Shown one piece after another: positions 36,482 to 48,491 of a DNA stretch of 64,000 bases. The notes under the pieces were generated by a model. It had not been told where the DNA came from and did no database searches. It saw only the letters and a program-made list of their open reading frames with translations. This DNA comes from Drosophila miranda (lineage: Eukaryota > Arthropoda > Insecta > Diptera > Drosophilidae): contig NC_046675.1 of NCBI RefSeq assembly GCF_003369915.1, positions 29,078,001-29,142,000 on the forward strand, written 5' to 3'. Each line of letters starts with the position of its first letter. Within the stretch, counting starts at the first letter, position 1. The position numbers were made by a program, and so were the translations under genes.

Positions 36482-37739
36482 TTCGTTTAGCGCGACGGTT
36501 GACGCTTTGTTTTAAATTCTTCAGCCCGAAAACCCGAGCTGTAGACTTCGATGCGGTGCTGCCTGGTCAGCAGTTAAAAACCACGCCTTCTGTAGAGATT
36601 CTGTGATTAACAATTGTACCATAAAATGCATATGAATGCTTCCACTTTGCACCTCACTTTGTTTACATATAATTTAAAAGAAAATCTATATTTTAAAAAT
36701 ATTTTTCCAAGGTACTTGTATTTTTTTTTTTTGTAATACTGCAGCCCCCGTAATTAACATGGGCTTTGCTGCCGTTAACAGAGCTGTCACAGCGCTCCAA
36801 CAACAACAAGTCGCTGATGACAGCGCTGCGAAATGCGTTTCTTGGTCAGGGCTGCAGTGACACGGGAATATTTGTATGTATTTTAGATATTTATATCTAG
36901 AACTCTTATAAATACTTTTATTAGAGGATTTAATAGTCCTGATACATTGATACATTTTATACATTTCATTGATGTGCCAGCCCTGGTACAGCTTTTCGCT
37001 AAAACAAAAATTCGGCCGTTATCAGCAGTCTCTATTGCTGTGATGCTTTGTGCTGGCCATACCAGGGAGCCTGCAACAGTTGTCTTTGTCAATTTCCAAA
37101 AACTTTAATTAGTTTTTTGTGGAAAAATTATTAACAAATATTTAAATTACATTTAATTGGAAACAAAAACACATTTCTAGTTGGCTTTCTTAGTATTGTA
37201 CTGCAGCCCTGCATTGCCAAAACAAACAAACATACGTTACTACACTGAAAGAAACAAAGTGCGAGCTTTGCTGCATCTAAATATAAGCTTTTTCAGTGCT
37301 AAAATTAGGTTTATTGTAGTGCGAATGTCAGAGCAGGGCACCGTTTGAGCGCAATTCTATTTTTATTGCGCATTTCGCTTAAATACAATGACGCAAAATG
37401 GTAGCGGTGCTGAATACATGCATAATTATGTACACGTATGACACGTACAGATCACCAAACAGCTGGGTCGTGTGAATGTATTCACGTGCGCTGCCGCGGC
37501 CGGACCGGCTGGCCGGCTACGTCGCGAGACGTCTATCTTACCCGCAGCGCCAAAAAGCGCCGGCAATCGCAGTCGCATCACGGATCCCATCCAAACCTAT
37601 GCGATTTCAGTCGCATCTGGCCAGCCAGCCTTATTGGATCCAGCAGTCCGCGCCTTTGCCTCATAGAATCTGAGAGTCCAATACCGTATTTTGGAGAACA
37701 TCATTCCGTACGCAACAAAATTCGCAGCTACACGAAAAG
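36482..37739. promoter_or_regulatory. Divergent promoter region between alpha-Est3-like copy B and alpha-Est2
   Basis: The flanking genes are transcribed away from each other. The region holds several CAGCNCT-type sequences: GCAGCCCC near 36742, CAGCGCTC near 36790, CAGCGCTG near 36825, GGGCTGCAG near 36849, CCAGCCCTGG near 36971, GCAGCCCTGC near 37203. Similar copies lie near 34,430, 34,570 and 42,053. This resembles Drosophila core-promoter Motif 7 (CAKCNCTR). No coding gene is seen; frames near 37,440-37,760 are probably alpha-Est2 5' UTR. Confidence 0.45.
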
Positions 37740-39717
37740 ATGGAAGTCCAAGTAGGCTGGCAGAAATTGCTCAAAATGGGGGCCAAGTGAGTACAAGAGT
37801 GCAGCGGGCGACCGGCGACCAGGAGTCCAGAAGTCCATTGCGAAGGTCAGGGTCGCGCTGGAGACTTTGCACCTCGCGCGACCTGCACCCGACTGGGCAA
37901 TGTGGGGGCTATCATCCAGTTTCCTTATCGCTTACAATACCACCTTTGCCATCGTGTCAGTCGCCGTCTAATCACTAATCACAGTCCTCCTCCAACCCCT
38001 CCAATAGGCTCGTTGGGCACAAATACCAGCAGTACCGGCTAGCCACCAACAACACCGTCGTGCTGGACACGGAAAATGGCCAGGTGATGGGGCTGCAACG
38101 CAAGACCCTCTACGACGAGGAGCTGTACTATGCATTCGAGGGTATACCGTATTCAAAGGCACCCATTGGAGAGCTGCGTTTCCGTGCCCCCGAGCCGGCA
38201 GAGCCCTGGAAGGGTGTGCTCAACTGCACCACCTATCGATCGAAGCCCATGCAAAGGAATATGGTGATGGGGATAATCGAGGGTTCCGAGGACTGCCTGC
38301 ATTTGAATGTGTATGCAAAGACGCTGCAGTCGGAGCGGCCACTGCCCGTCATCGTGTGGATCTATGGCGGTGGTTTTCAGAAGGGCGAGGCCTCCAGGGA
38401 CATCTACAGCCCTGACTATTTCATGAAGCAGCCAGTGGTCTTTGTTTCCATCAACTACAGGCTTGGAGCTCTGGGTAAGTCGAATGAATGCCTTTTTCGC
38501 AGTTCCACTAAAGAAATTGTATATTTGTAGGTTTCCTTAGCCTTAAGGACCCCAAACTGAATGTGCCCGGCAATGCAGGGCTTAAGGATCAGGTGATGGC
38601 CCTGCGCTGGATCAGCGACAACATTGCTCACTTCAATGGCGACCCCGACAACATCACACTAATGGGCGAGAGTGCTGGGGCCGCCTCCACGCACATCATG
38701 ATGACCACCGAACAGACGCGTGGCCTCTTCCACAAGGCCATTCTCCAGTCGGGCTGTGCTCTGAGCGAATGGGTGGAGAGCCCCGACCACCAGTGGGCGT
38801 ATCGGTTGGCCCAGCAGATGGGCTACAAGGGCGGCGAAAAGGATGCGGATGTCCTGAAATATCTGACCAAAATATCGGCCCGCCAGATAGCAAACACGGA
38901 CCAGGACATCATCACCAGGGAGGAGATACGCAGCTTCTTGTTGTTCGCCTTTGGGCCAGTCGTGGAGCCGTACGAGACGTCACATTGTGTGGTGCCGGTG
39001 AGGCACAAGGACATGCTGCCCCATGCCTGGGGCAATAACATTCCCGTGATTGTGGGAGGCAACTCGTTCGAGGGCCTCTTCTCGTATCAGCTCCTGCGCG
39101 GCGATCCCTGGGCACAGAGCCACTTCCACAACATCATTCCACGCGAGGTGAGCGAGGCGGCCACCGAAGAGCAGCGCGACGAGCTGGTGCGACGCCTCAA
39201 GAAGGTCTACTTCGACGACGAGAAGCGCGATAAAATGGGGTTCTTTGAGGCCTTGAACATATTCTCGCATCGCCAGATCTGGCACGACCTGCATCGCGTG
39301 GTCATGTCCCGCCTTGCCTACGCCCCCACACAGCCCACCTACCTCTATCGCTTTGACTTTGATTCGCCGCACTTCAACCAGTTCCGTCGCTTGGTCTGCG
39401 GCGATCGCATCCGTGGTGTGTGCCATGCCGATGAGCTCTCCTACATGTTCTACAACATCATATCGCCAAAGATCAGCAAATCCTCGCAGGAATACCATAC
39501 AATTGAACGTATGGTGGGCATGTGGACGGCATTTGCAGCCACCGGAGATCCCAATTGCCCGGCCATTGCCCCGGCCGAATGGCTGCCCGTTGAGCGGACC
39601 GAAAACGGTGTAGAGCATTGCTTGAACATCAGCCAAAAGTTGGAGATGATCGAGCTTCCCGAGGCGGAAACACTGGCCGTGTGGGACAGTTTCTATCCCA
39701 AAAAGGCGCTCTATTAG
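37740..39717 (+). CDS. alpha-Est2: Alpha-esterase 2, three coding exons
   Basis: The only plus-strand gene in the cluster. Exons: 37740-37786 (47 nt), 38008-38474, 38531-39717; GT/AG introns, total 566 aa. The start ATG opens MEVQVGWQKLLKMGAK. Seen: IYGGGF oxyanion hole, GESAG with Ser near 219, Glu in NSFEGLFSYQ, His in VCHADELSYMF. It lacks the intron that alpha-Est4, 5, 7 and 8 have just before the HGGG/YGGG region. It shares intron positions and exon 2 length (467 nt) exactly with alpha-Est1, so the two are close relatives. It converges tail-to-tail with alpha-Est1. Predicted cytosolic carboxylesterase; symbol by order and similarity to alpha-Est1. Confidence 0.9.
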
Positions 39718-40338
39718 GCTTCATAAATTTAGTGTGTGTATAAGGTTTTCCTGTAGTCCCAAAGATTGTTACCAAAATTTTAGTGTACAAAAAGATTTGT
39801 ATTTCGAGTGTAAATAAGAATTAAAGTGATTTTCATATAAGAATTGAAAGGCGATAAGATTTAAACACTTTATTTTATATATTTTTTTACAAAAAGCTTT
39901 TCTTTCCCCTCCTCAACCCAGTGACAGTGCCCCACTCTCTGGCTTATGAAACATTTTTCACTGCGTGCCTTAATTAATACACATTTATTTACTTAATTAC
40001 CCCCATCCAGTTATACATTATAGACATTTCAGCGGTCAGGAGGCCAGACCTCCACACGACAAGCGAGTGTCAAGTTTAAGGTGACTCGATGGAAAACTAC
40101 TTGTCGGAGCCGCCAGCCCCCGGAATTCGAAATGCACATAAACCAGTTCTGGGACTAGGCTAACTACAGTGGGACCCATCTAGATGTCTAGACTAATTTT
40201 TAATGCAATAAAACTTGTATTTTTGACAAGTTAAACAGACTCCGTTGTACAAGATATGTATTCCAGCGTAATATCCACACAAATCATCAGAGATACATCC
40301 GCGCGAATGGCACTGGCCACTTCTAGATCAACTTATTA
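39718..40338. other. Convergent 3' region of alpha-Est2 and alpha-Est1
   Basis: 621 bp between two stop codons. AATTAAAG near 39818 (plus) and an AATAAA on the minus strand near 39984 are candidate poly(A) signals, implying possibly overlapping 3' UTRs. No coding potential. Confidence 0.55.
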
Positions 40339-42849
40339 TTACATTTCATTATTATTCTGCTTATCGTAAAGTCTATCCCACATACGAAGCTGCTTCGTTT
40401 CGGGCAGCTCAAAGAACTCCAAATTGTGTCCAATATTGAGGCACATCTGTGGACCATTTGTGTCCAAAGCATCCCACATCACGGGGGATATTTGCGGACA
40501 ACTTGGATTATCATTCGCGGCAAAGGCTGTCCACATTCCAATCATCCGCTCAATGGTGCGGTACTCCATCGAAGACTTGTCCAGCTTGGTGGCCAGCAGC
40601 AAGTAGAACAGGTAGGAGACGTCGTCGCCATGGCTAACGCCGCGTACATGGCGGCCACACATCACCGTTCGGAAGTGATTGAAGTGCGGGGAATCAAAGT
40701 CGAAGCGGTACAGGTAGGTGGGCGTGGTGGGTGCCAGGGCCAGGCGGGAGAGCACCGTGCGGTGTATTCCGTGCCAGAAGTGCTTGATGGACAGCAGGTG
40801 GAGGCACTCGTTGAACTCCATCCGACCGCGCGTGGCATCATCGAAGTTCGAGATCTTAAATTCCCTTATCAGATCCTTGAGCTCTGCGGGAGTCACCTGG
40901 TCGCGGACCTCCCGTGGTATCAGCGCCTCAAAGGCGCTGAGCATGTGATCCGCATCCTGCATGGTGGACTGGTAGGAGAACAGACCCTCAAACGAGTTGG
41001 CGCCAATGATCAGGGGGATATCATTGCCCCAGGCATCGGCGACCATCTCGCGATGTGGCTTGGGCATCACGCAAGCGCTGGTCACATACGGCTCTACCAC
41101 TGGCGTGAAAGCAAACAGGACATAGTTGCGCTTCTCCTCCTGCGTGATCAAAGCAATGCAGTGCGTCGCCAAGTCACTGGCGGAGGCGCGTTGCAAGTAC
41201 CGGAAGACCTCCTTTTCATTCTCGCTGCCGGAATATCCGATGGAGCAGGCGAGCCGATAGGCCCAGTTCCCACGTGGCTCGCTGGCCCACTCGCTGTACA
41301 TGGAACCCGACTGCATGATGGCCTTGTGGAAGAGTCCGCGCGTCTGTTCCGTGGTCATCATCATGTGCGTGGAGGCGGCCCCAGCACTCTCGCCCATCAG
41401 CGTGATATTATTTGCATCGCCATTGAATTGCGAGATGTTTTCCCGCACCCAGCGCAGGGCCAACACCTGATCCTTGAGTCCCGCATTGCCGGGCACGTCC
41501 AAATCGCGATCGGCAAGGCTCAGGAAACCTATAAATAGAGGTTAATTTGGAAATCTAATCATTTTGTTTACAATTATTGTTTGAGGGGCTGCCAACTTGG
41601 GGAAATTAATTGGTTGTTATCACGGCAATAATGGCCGCAAGCAGTTTTAATTATTATAAAATCGTTTGTGGCCGCTATATATGTACATATATAATCAACG
41701 GGACTTTCTGCTCGATTGAGAAAGTGCCCGTAATATGCAATTAAACTTGCTGCCCTGTGAAATCTTTATGCTTGAAATTAAGTTGGCATGTCTCATGCCC
41801 CTGCAATTAATTAGAGGGTGGACCCTGGCATGACGTCACAAAAAGGGCTGCCGGGGGGAGAACATGTAAATCTTAATTGGCGTGACGTCAGAAAAGCTGC
41901 AGGTGCAGAAGGCCAATGGACATTTATGTTGTTTTCAATTAAAACTTAATTGAAATTAGGCAAATAAAATATGATAAGTCCCTAGGGCAAAGCCAATTCA
42001 TGTTATTTAAATGAATAAAATAAAGTAAATATTGGTTATTCGACACGTTGGCAGCCCTGCAATAAGTTGGCAGCATTTGCATTAAAAGATCAACAATTAT
42101 TGATTTCTAATTAGATTTTCAACTACTTGGACTCACCTAAGGCACCCACGCGGTAGTTAAAAGTGACCAGGATCACATCCTGCTTCATAAAGTAATCCGG
42201 ACTGTAGAAATCCCTGGAGGCCTCGCCGATCTGAAAGCCACCGCCGTAGATCCACACCAAAACCGGCAGCGGCTGCTCCGTGTCCAACTTCTTGGCGTAA
42301 ACATTCAGATACAGACAATCCTCGGAACCCTCGACGATGCTCAACACGAAATGCTTCTGCATGGGCTTGGCCCGAGGATACGTGCAGTCGCGTATGCCCT
42401 GCCAGGGCGCTGCCGGCTCCGGGGCTCGGAAACGCAGCTCCCCCAGCGGGGGCTGGGCAAACGGTATGCCCTCGAAGGCATAGTACAGCTCCTCGTCGTA
42501 GAGGGTCTTCCGGCGCAGACCCTTCACCTGGCCGTTCCTAGTGCTGATGACCTTCGTCTGCTTGGTGGCCAGCCGGTATTGTACGATCTTGTGGCCCACC
42601 AGCCTGCGGAGGGTTAAGACAGAGAGAGAGAGAGAGAATTGGGTTTTTATTAATGAGTGTTTTTGTTCTTATCTTATCGCTCAGAGGGAATTTCGCCGGT
42701 TCCACGCGTTTCGAAATCCACTCGAAGCAATCAGAGGGTGTAATTGGTGGATCGACTGGGATGATGAGCCCCCACCGCCGAAGGGGCAGACGATTGACCT
42801 ACTTGGTGCCCATTTTCATCAGATCGCCTACGCCCACACGTATTTCCAT
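40339..42849 (-). CDS. alpha-Est1: Alpha-esterase 1, three coding exons
   Basis: Exons (minus): 42849-42803 (47 nt, MEIRVGVGDLMKMGTK), 42603-42137, 41528-40339; GT/AG introns (donors GTAGGT and GTGAGT), total 567 aa. Seen: IYGGGF oxyanion hole, GESAG with Ser near 219, Glu in NSFEGLFSYQ, His in VSHGDDVSYLF (Gly in place of the usual Ala after His). Intron positions are identical to alpha-Est2. Intron 2 (41529-42136) is 608 bp and contains no gene. It lies at the right end of the cluster. Predicted cytosolic carboxylesterase; the symbol rests on cluster order and similarity. Confidence 0.9.
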
Positions 42850-45800
42850 ATCTTGCGTGCGTTTCGTACTTATTTAGTTATTAATTTGCGGTAATTTTAG
42901 GGTTTAACTTCCGTCGCTTGCAATCAACGAGGAAATACTGAAAGTACACACTGCCACGATAGAACCAGAACAGACCAGACCCGTCCGATCCCAATCTATC
43001 AGTTCGACTGCGACTACACGTCTGAGTGTAGCTCAGAGTGCAGCCTCAATTCAGTTTGTGGGGTTTAATCACGCCCGACCGCCGCTTATCGCGAATGTAC
43101 AAGCGAAACATATGGTGGCACTTGTTGGGGGGAGAATATGCCTCGATTGATAAGACGCCACCACAGAGAGGGAGGGAGACGGAGAGAGATAGAGAGAGCG
43201 GGTGTTGCTCTGTTCTGGAAGACAAGCAGAGCAGTGCCAGCTGTTTTCATGTACAATTTGTAATTACTTTTTAATGATCCCAGAGTAGTACAAAGTCGGT
43301 TTTTATCTGGCAGAGTGTCGGAGCTGAAGCCCCTCCATTTACGATCGAGCAGCAGTCAAGGTTCAGGCATAAGCTACTGCGATGCTTATTCAGTAATTCC
43401 ATAATTGACACTCGCTCAAAAGTGTATTGTTATTACTTTAATGAAACCCTTGACATGCTGCGAATGTTGTGACGTTCAAAAGTGAAAGCTGCGCGCGCTA
43501 CTAGCCTGAACTGCTTGCGACGGCAGTGCACTGCTTGCAAGTCCACCTGCGCAAGCTGTTGGCGCTTCAAATGCAACTCTTCCTTTGAAACATCCTCTCT
43601 AGCTCACACACCTTGCAGCCATCTCCTTGGTTTTTACGCATTTTTGTATTGTTTTTCTTTGTGGTTTGCTGAAGTTTTCGTGGGGGTTTTGCTAAATAAG
43701 ATGCGGAAATTCAATGCTAAACTCCAGCCATTGCCGTCTCTAATCGAATACTGATCTAATTCTGAAAGTATATGCATTTTTTTGGCTTGAAGGAAGACTT
43801 GGAGCCGACGCGTCGCAGCCGCGCCGTGTTTTTTTGTTTACATAGACTTTTGTTTATTAGACGTAATTAATTTTGGTTTATTCTTTATGGGGATCATTTT
43901 TGCTATCAGTCGGAGACCTTGGGTGTCTACTTGGTGGTAAAAAAGTTAGAAAACATCAAAAATCTTGCACTCAAAAAGACTTCTCTTCCATGGTGCATGG
44001 GAGCGCCTTGCGTGACGTCACAACCAAGGCAGAGTGTGGCTGTACTGCAGGTAGAATATTTATGCTTTAGAAATCCCAAATCAAAAATTCTTGATCACAT
44101 CAGCAAATTTTGTTTGCGCTCCAAATTCGATTAACGAAAGTCCTCAAACTTTTCCTCAATTATATTTGATTTTTGGGACAATTTTCAATCAATAAAAAAG
44201 TGAATATAAAACTCGTGCAAACTTTTAACAATTCAAAATTAAAAAGCAAAAGCAAAAAAACATCTTCCATATGCAATTATGATTTTGCTTCATAGGCAAA
44301 AAAAAAGTAAAAAAAAGTTTATTTACGCATAAACGATTTTGATTAATTCCCCAAAGAGGAAGGCCCTACGAAACGGGAAGCGCTGGTGGTAGGGGGGGAG
44401 GAGGGAGGGCCCTCAGCTAATTAAAAAATTGTCATAAATCCCCCAGAGTTTAACCCATTTACAGTCGACTGGTCTGTTGAGAAATGGCCGAAAAGAAAGG
44501 GATTCCCCCCCACAGCCAGCCCACCCCATCCCACCCACAGCTACTTAATTACACTTGCGCGCACTTTAATTTCCATTTAAGAAAAAAATTGCCCACCCAA
44601 AAAGAAAATGTAAATTTTTGTTGCCTCCCACCCCCCATCCCTTTGAAAGAAGAAAAGTCAAGGCGAGAGCCGAAACATTGTAAATTATAGGCTTAAAAGA
44701 AAAGGCACGGCAAGACAAGGCTTCCTTCTCCTCCAGAAGCTCCATGGCACAGCAGCTTATTAAATTATACTCGCGTGATGAGGGGCAAGGGGTTTTCGGT
44801 GGGGTGTGGGCTGTGGTCTTGAATTTCCAGCACTCCTAATCTCGATTTAAGCCAAGTATCAGGCACAGGCTGCTGCTCCTGTATCAAGTGAGTTCAATGT
44901 CAAAAGGGTTAATTGAAAGTGCCAGGAAATTGGAGGAGTCACAGGAGCTGGAGGACACGACAGGAGAGTAACCCCAGAGAGAGAGAGAGAGAGGGAGAGG
45001 GGGTAGCCCCCACATGGGGCAGGGTGTATGCAGTAGTCATAAAAATCAAAGTCCATAAACCGGAGACCCAGAGAGACACCGACCCACCGCAGTCCATAAA
45101 AAATAAAGTTTTTTCCCCATTTTGCTTATTGCAACCCCTGGGATTTACCCTTAGACCATAAAAATATATCCCTAGGTCCCTGCCCTACCCTTCCCTCCCC
45201 CTCCCTTTCCACTAAACTATTTAGAGAATTTGAAATGCAGACAAATTTGTATGCGTCAAAGAAAAATTATGCCGCTTTTTGTTGTGCGCAAAACTTGGGG
45301 GAAATTATATTTTTGATTGTACATTTGGGTAGATTTTCATTGGAAAACCATTTCAAAGATCCATTGGAAAAGTACCCCTTTTGGTGGGAAATCCCTTCCA
45401 TTGAAGTCTTTTAATTAAACTAGAATGAAACCTCATGCGAAAACAAATGAAAAATCTTAGAACAAAAATGGCTCCTGCATCTGAAGGGTTTTAATATAGC
45501 GAGTAGGAAAATGGAAAAACCGTTTTCACAAAGTAAAGATGGGCCCTCGAGGGGGGGGTACCCAAAAGAAAAGGTGGAAAAGGTTTAAATTAACTTTTGT
45601 TGAGGATTTCTTAGATGGACTCCGCTGAAGGAGTTTGTGCCCCATCAATGGTTGAATAATGAACTACCTCCGCGTTGTATTATTAAGTGAATGCTTTTTG
45701 ATCTTACGATGGCAAATTACAAGCTACAAGACACCCGGCATTCAGTGCCCCCCCTGCCCCTGGCTCCCTCCATCAACAATGAAACATTATCCAGTGTCGT

Positions 45801-47700
45801 CTTCCACTTGGTGTTATATATAACACTTTCAATTTGATAAGCAGCCTTACTGCGGGGGATGCCCCCTAGCCAGCGCCATCCCCAGCGCCATCTTCATCCA
45901 CAGCTCTGCTCTGGCATAGTCGTCATTTGCCAAGTTTCCACTGTCATTGTCTGTGGTGGCATTTGTAATTCACTTTGATTAAATATGCAAGGGGATGCTC
46001 TATGGACTTACTGTGACTGCCTGCCTGCCTGACTGCCAGACGAGGACCGCATTCAAATGCCGCAACAATGCAACGACGACAGTCAAGGGACACTGGGACC
46101 ATGACGAGAGTCCAGAAAGCAGAAACCCCAGACCACCCCCCAAGCAGTGGCAGCAGGAGTAGGAGGTCCTTTAGTCAGTCGCCAAGAAAGCGCAAAACAA
46201 GTTTGTGAAATTTTCGGCAACGGAGGCAACGGCAACGGCAACGGCGTGTCCTCTGACAGGATATAAAACAATCAGTGCAAGCCAGCGGAAACGGAAGTGT
46301 TACCCCCCCTAACCCCCAACCATCCCACTCTCCCCTTTCTCTCTCTCCCTTTTCTCTGTTTTGTGAATTTGTCTAAATTGTGGGCGTGGCTCTGGCTTTC
46401 TCTGCGCTGGTACGGGCTTTTGTGAAATGTAGTCCAAAAGTTGTTTTGTGGCCGCCTCTAAAGATAGCCCCCTGACTAAACCACACTTTTGGATCCTCGC
46501 ATTCTCTCGCTCTCTCTCTCTCTCTCTATCGCTCGTCGTCCTTTGACTATTGTCTCTGTATTTTTCACTGTGTGTGTCATCTCCCATTTCTGGCGGTGTC
46601 TTGATTGCATTCGTTGGGAATTTTCTACCAACAGTGGGGTTTATTAATGTTTTAAATTGAAATTTCACGCTTTGCTGCGTTATGCCTGTGTTCTCAGTGA
46701 AAATGTATCCCCAAAAGGTAGATTTGAATGCAGATTTTAGGCAATTAAATAAAAGAGGAAAGGTAAAAGGGAAATACAATGGAATTTTTGTAGGTTCAGA
46801 AAGGGAAAATAGTGGAAAACTGAATCTTAAATGCCGAATAGTTACGGAAAATACGCAATTCAGAAGACCTCACCTTTAATTAATACACCTTTTTCTATGC
46901 TCATTCTCTCATCCACCCTCCCACCAACAACGCGCTTTTTTCTGGACTTCACTAAAAGCAAACACAACAGCAGGCTTCGTTGTGTTTGCATGTGTGTGAG
47001 TGATAAATTCGATAAAACCTGAGATCAGGGCACCGAAAGCTTGTATAACAAAATGCCGAAAAAGCCTCACCTCGCATTAAGTTCTTGTTCTACACCCACT
47101 CCACTACCACAACGATCGAAACATACACCCACACAGTGCAATGCAAGCAAATCCGCTCTCAAATACTCTCACAAAGCGATTGAAACAAATCCGCTCTTAA
47201 AAAATCTCCCCGACTTCAATTCCACTGCATTCGGTGGTTGGAAGAGAAAACAACATGCATACAACATAAGTCCCATTTAATCTGCCAGAATAGCGGAATG
47301 CTATGCAAAAACGCGTGCGATAAGTGTAGCAAGTGCTTAAAAGGAAAATCTTTCGAAAAAGAGTTGTGAAAAGCCGGTAAATTGACCAATTGTATGGTGA
47401 AAAGCCGGAAAAGTGTAAAAAATGATCGCTGCATGTGTTCATAGCTTTTTTTTCCTGTTCGAAAATTCTATTGCGTTGCAGTTTTTGGTGTACGTTTTAA
47501 GCTGTGGGAATGTATGGAAAGAAAGAACAGCAAAAGCAACGGAGCCAAGCCACGAGGCTGCTTGCCGTTTGAGTTTTTTGTTTGGTTTTCTTTTCTATGA
47601 GAGAGAGAATCGAGTAAAATGCTGCGATCAAGTGCGTCAGTGTCTGCAGGCTAGAAGAGAGTACAAGGTGAAAAGAAGTGCAATGCGGCGATATGTGCAT
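42850..47700. other. Non-coding flank right of the cluster, part 1
   Basis: Contains the alpha-Est1 upstream region, GA/CT runs (43161-43200, 44975-45000, 46509-46527), a GGCAAC hexamer repeat near 46219-46240 and many homopolymer runs. None of the frames has domain character. From about 46,680 to 47,700 the plus strand becomes purine-rich with many AAGTG elements, resembling Drosophila 5' UTR sequence. Confidence 0.5.
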
Positions 47701-48491
47701 AAAGTCAGTGAAATAAAATGTACCGCAAGAACTATATAAAGGAGCGGCTAAAAGTGCAAAGCTATACGGCCAAAAAATGAGTGAAAGTGTTAAAGTGAGA
47801 TCAAGTGTTAATTTTTTTCTGTGAGATCAAGTGGTGGAAGGTCAATAAGACGGCAAGGGGTGCCAGGCAGCAAGCAGTACAAGGCGAAATAAATAAATAA
47901 AGAGCGGCAATATTGAGCCTAATGCATGGCAGCAAAGTAAAAGTGACAGCACCAAATAAGTGTTTTTTTTTCTAGTGAGTGCAGAATGGCGAGAGGTTCC
48001 AGGCGGCAAGGAGTACAAGGCGATATTGGCAAAAAGTGAGTGAAAGTGCAATGCGCAAAGGCGAGGAAGCAGTCCAATGCGGCGGTATCTGCAAAAAGTG
48101 AGTGAAATAAAATGTACCGCAAGAACTATATAAAGGAGCGGCAAAAAGTGCAAAGCCAAAAAGTGAGTGAAAGTGTTCTCTTTTTTTTTCTGTGAGAGCA
48201 AGTGGTGGATGGTCAATAAGACGGCAACGGGTGCCAGGCGGCAAGCAGTATAAGGCGATATTGTGAAAAAAAGATGAATCAAATGTACCGCAAGAACTAT
48301 ATAAAGGAGCGGCAAGTGAGTGAAAGTGCGTCGAGTGAGAATGCAGTGCAAGTGCAAGTCCGAAAAACAATAAAATGAAACGAAAGAACTATACAAAGAG
48401 CGTAAACGCCAGTACGGAAAGAGCGAAAGAGAGGAATAAAATGAACTATACAAAGAGCATAAACACCAGTACGGAAAGAGCGAAAGAGAGG
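47701..48491 (+). repeat. Repeated UTR-like block with TATA-like boxes
   Basis: Direct repeat: copy A 47701-47888 and copy B 48095-48258 share (A)GTGAAATAAAATGTACCGC, ACTATATAAAGGAGCGG, AAGTG(G)TGGA(A/T)GGTCAATAAG and GGTGCCAGGC(A/G)GCAAGCAGTA. A third fragment is at 48280-48315. A further tandem pair (48369-48434 and 48435-48491) shares AACTATACAAAGAGC and AGTACGGAAAGAGCGAAAGA. CTATATAAAG, a strong TATA-box match, occurs at 47732, 48126 and 48297. It could be a 5' UTR exon region of a gene lying to the right, or a local segmental repeat. Confidence 0.7.

Noticed and set aside
38980..39636. 218-codon minus-strand open frame
   Set aside because: Antisense shadow of alpha-Est2.
40426..41538. 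370-codon plus-strand open frame opposite alpha-Est1
   Set aside because: It is the antisense shadow of a long GC-rich coding exon. It has no motif or homology, and similar shadows occur opposite other esterases.
47842..48453. 203-codon minus-strand open frame
   Set aside because: Created by the repeated UTR-like block; its Leu/His/Ser repeats mirror the DNA repeats and it has no domain.
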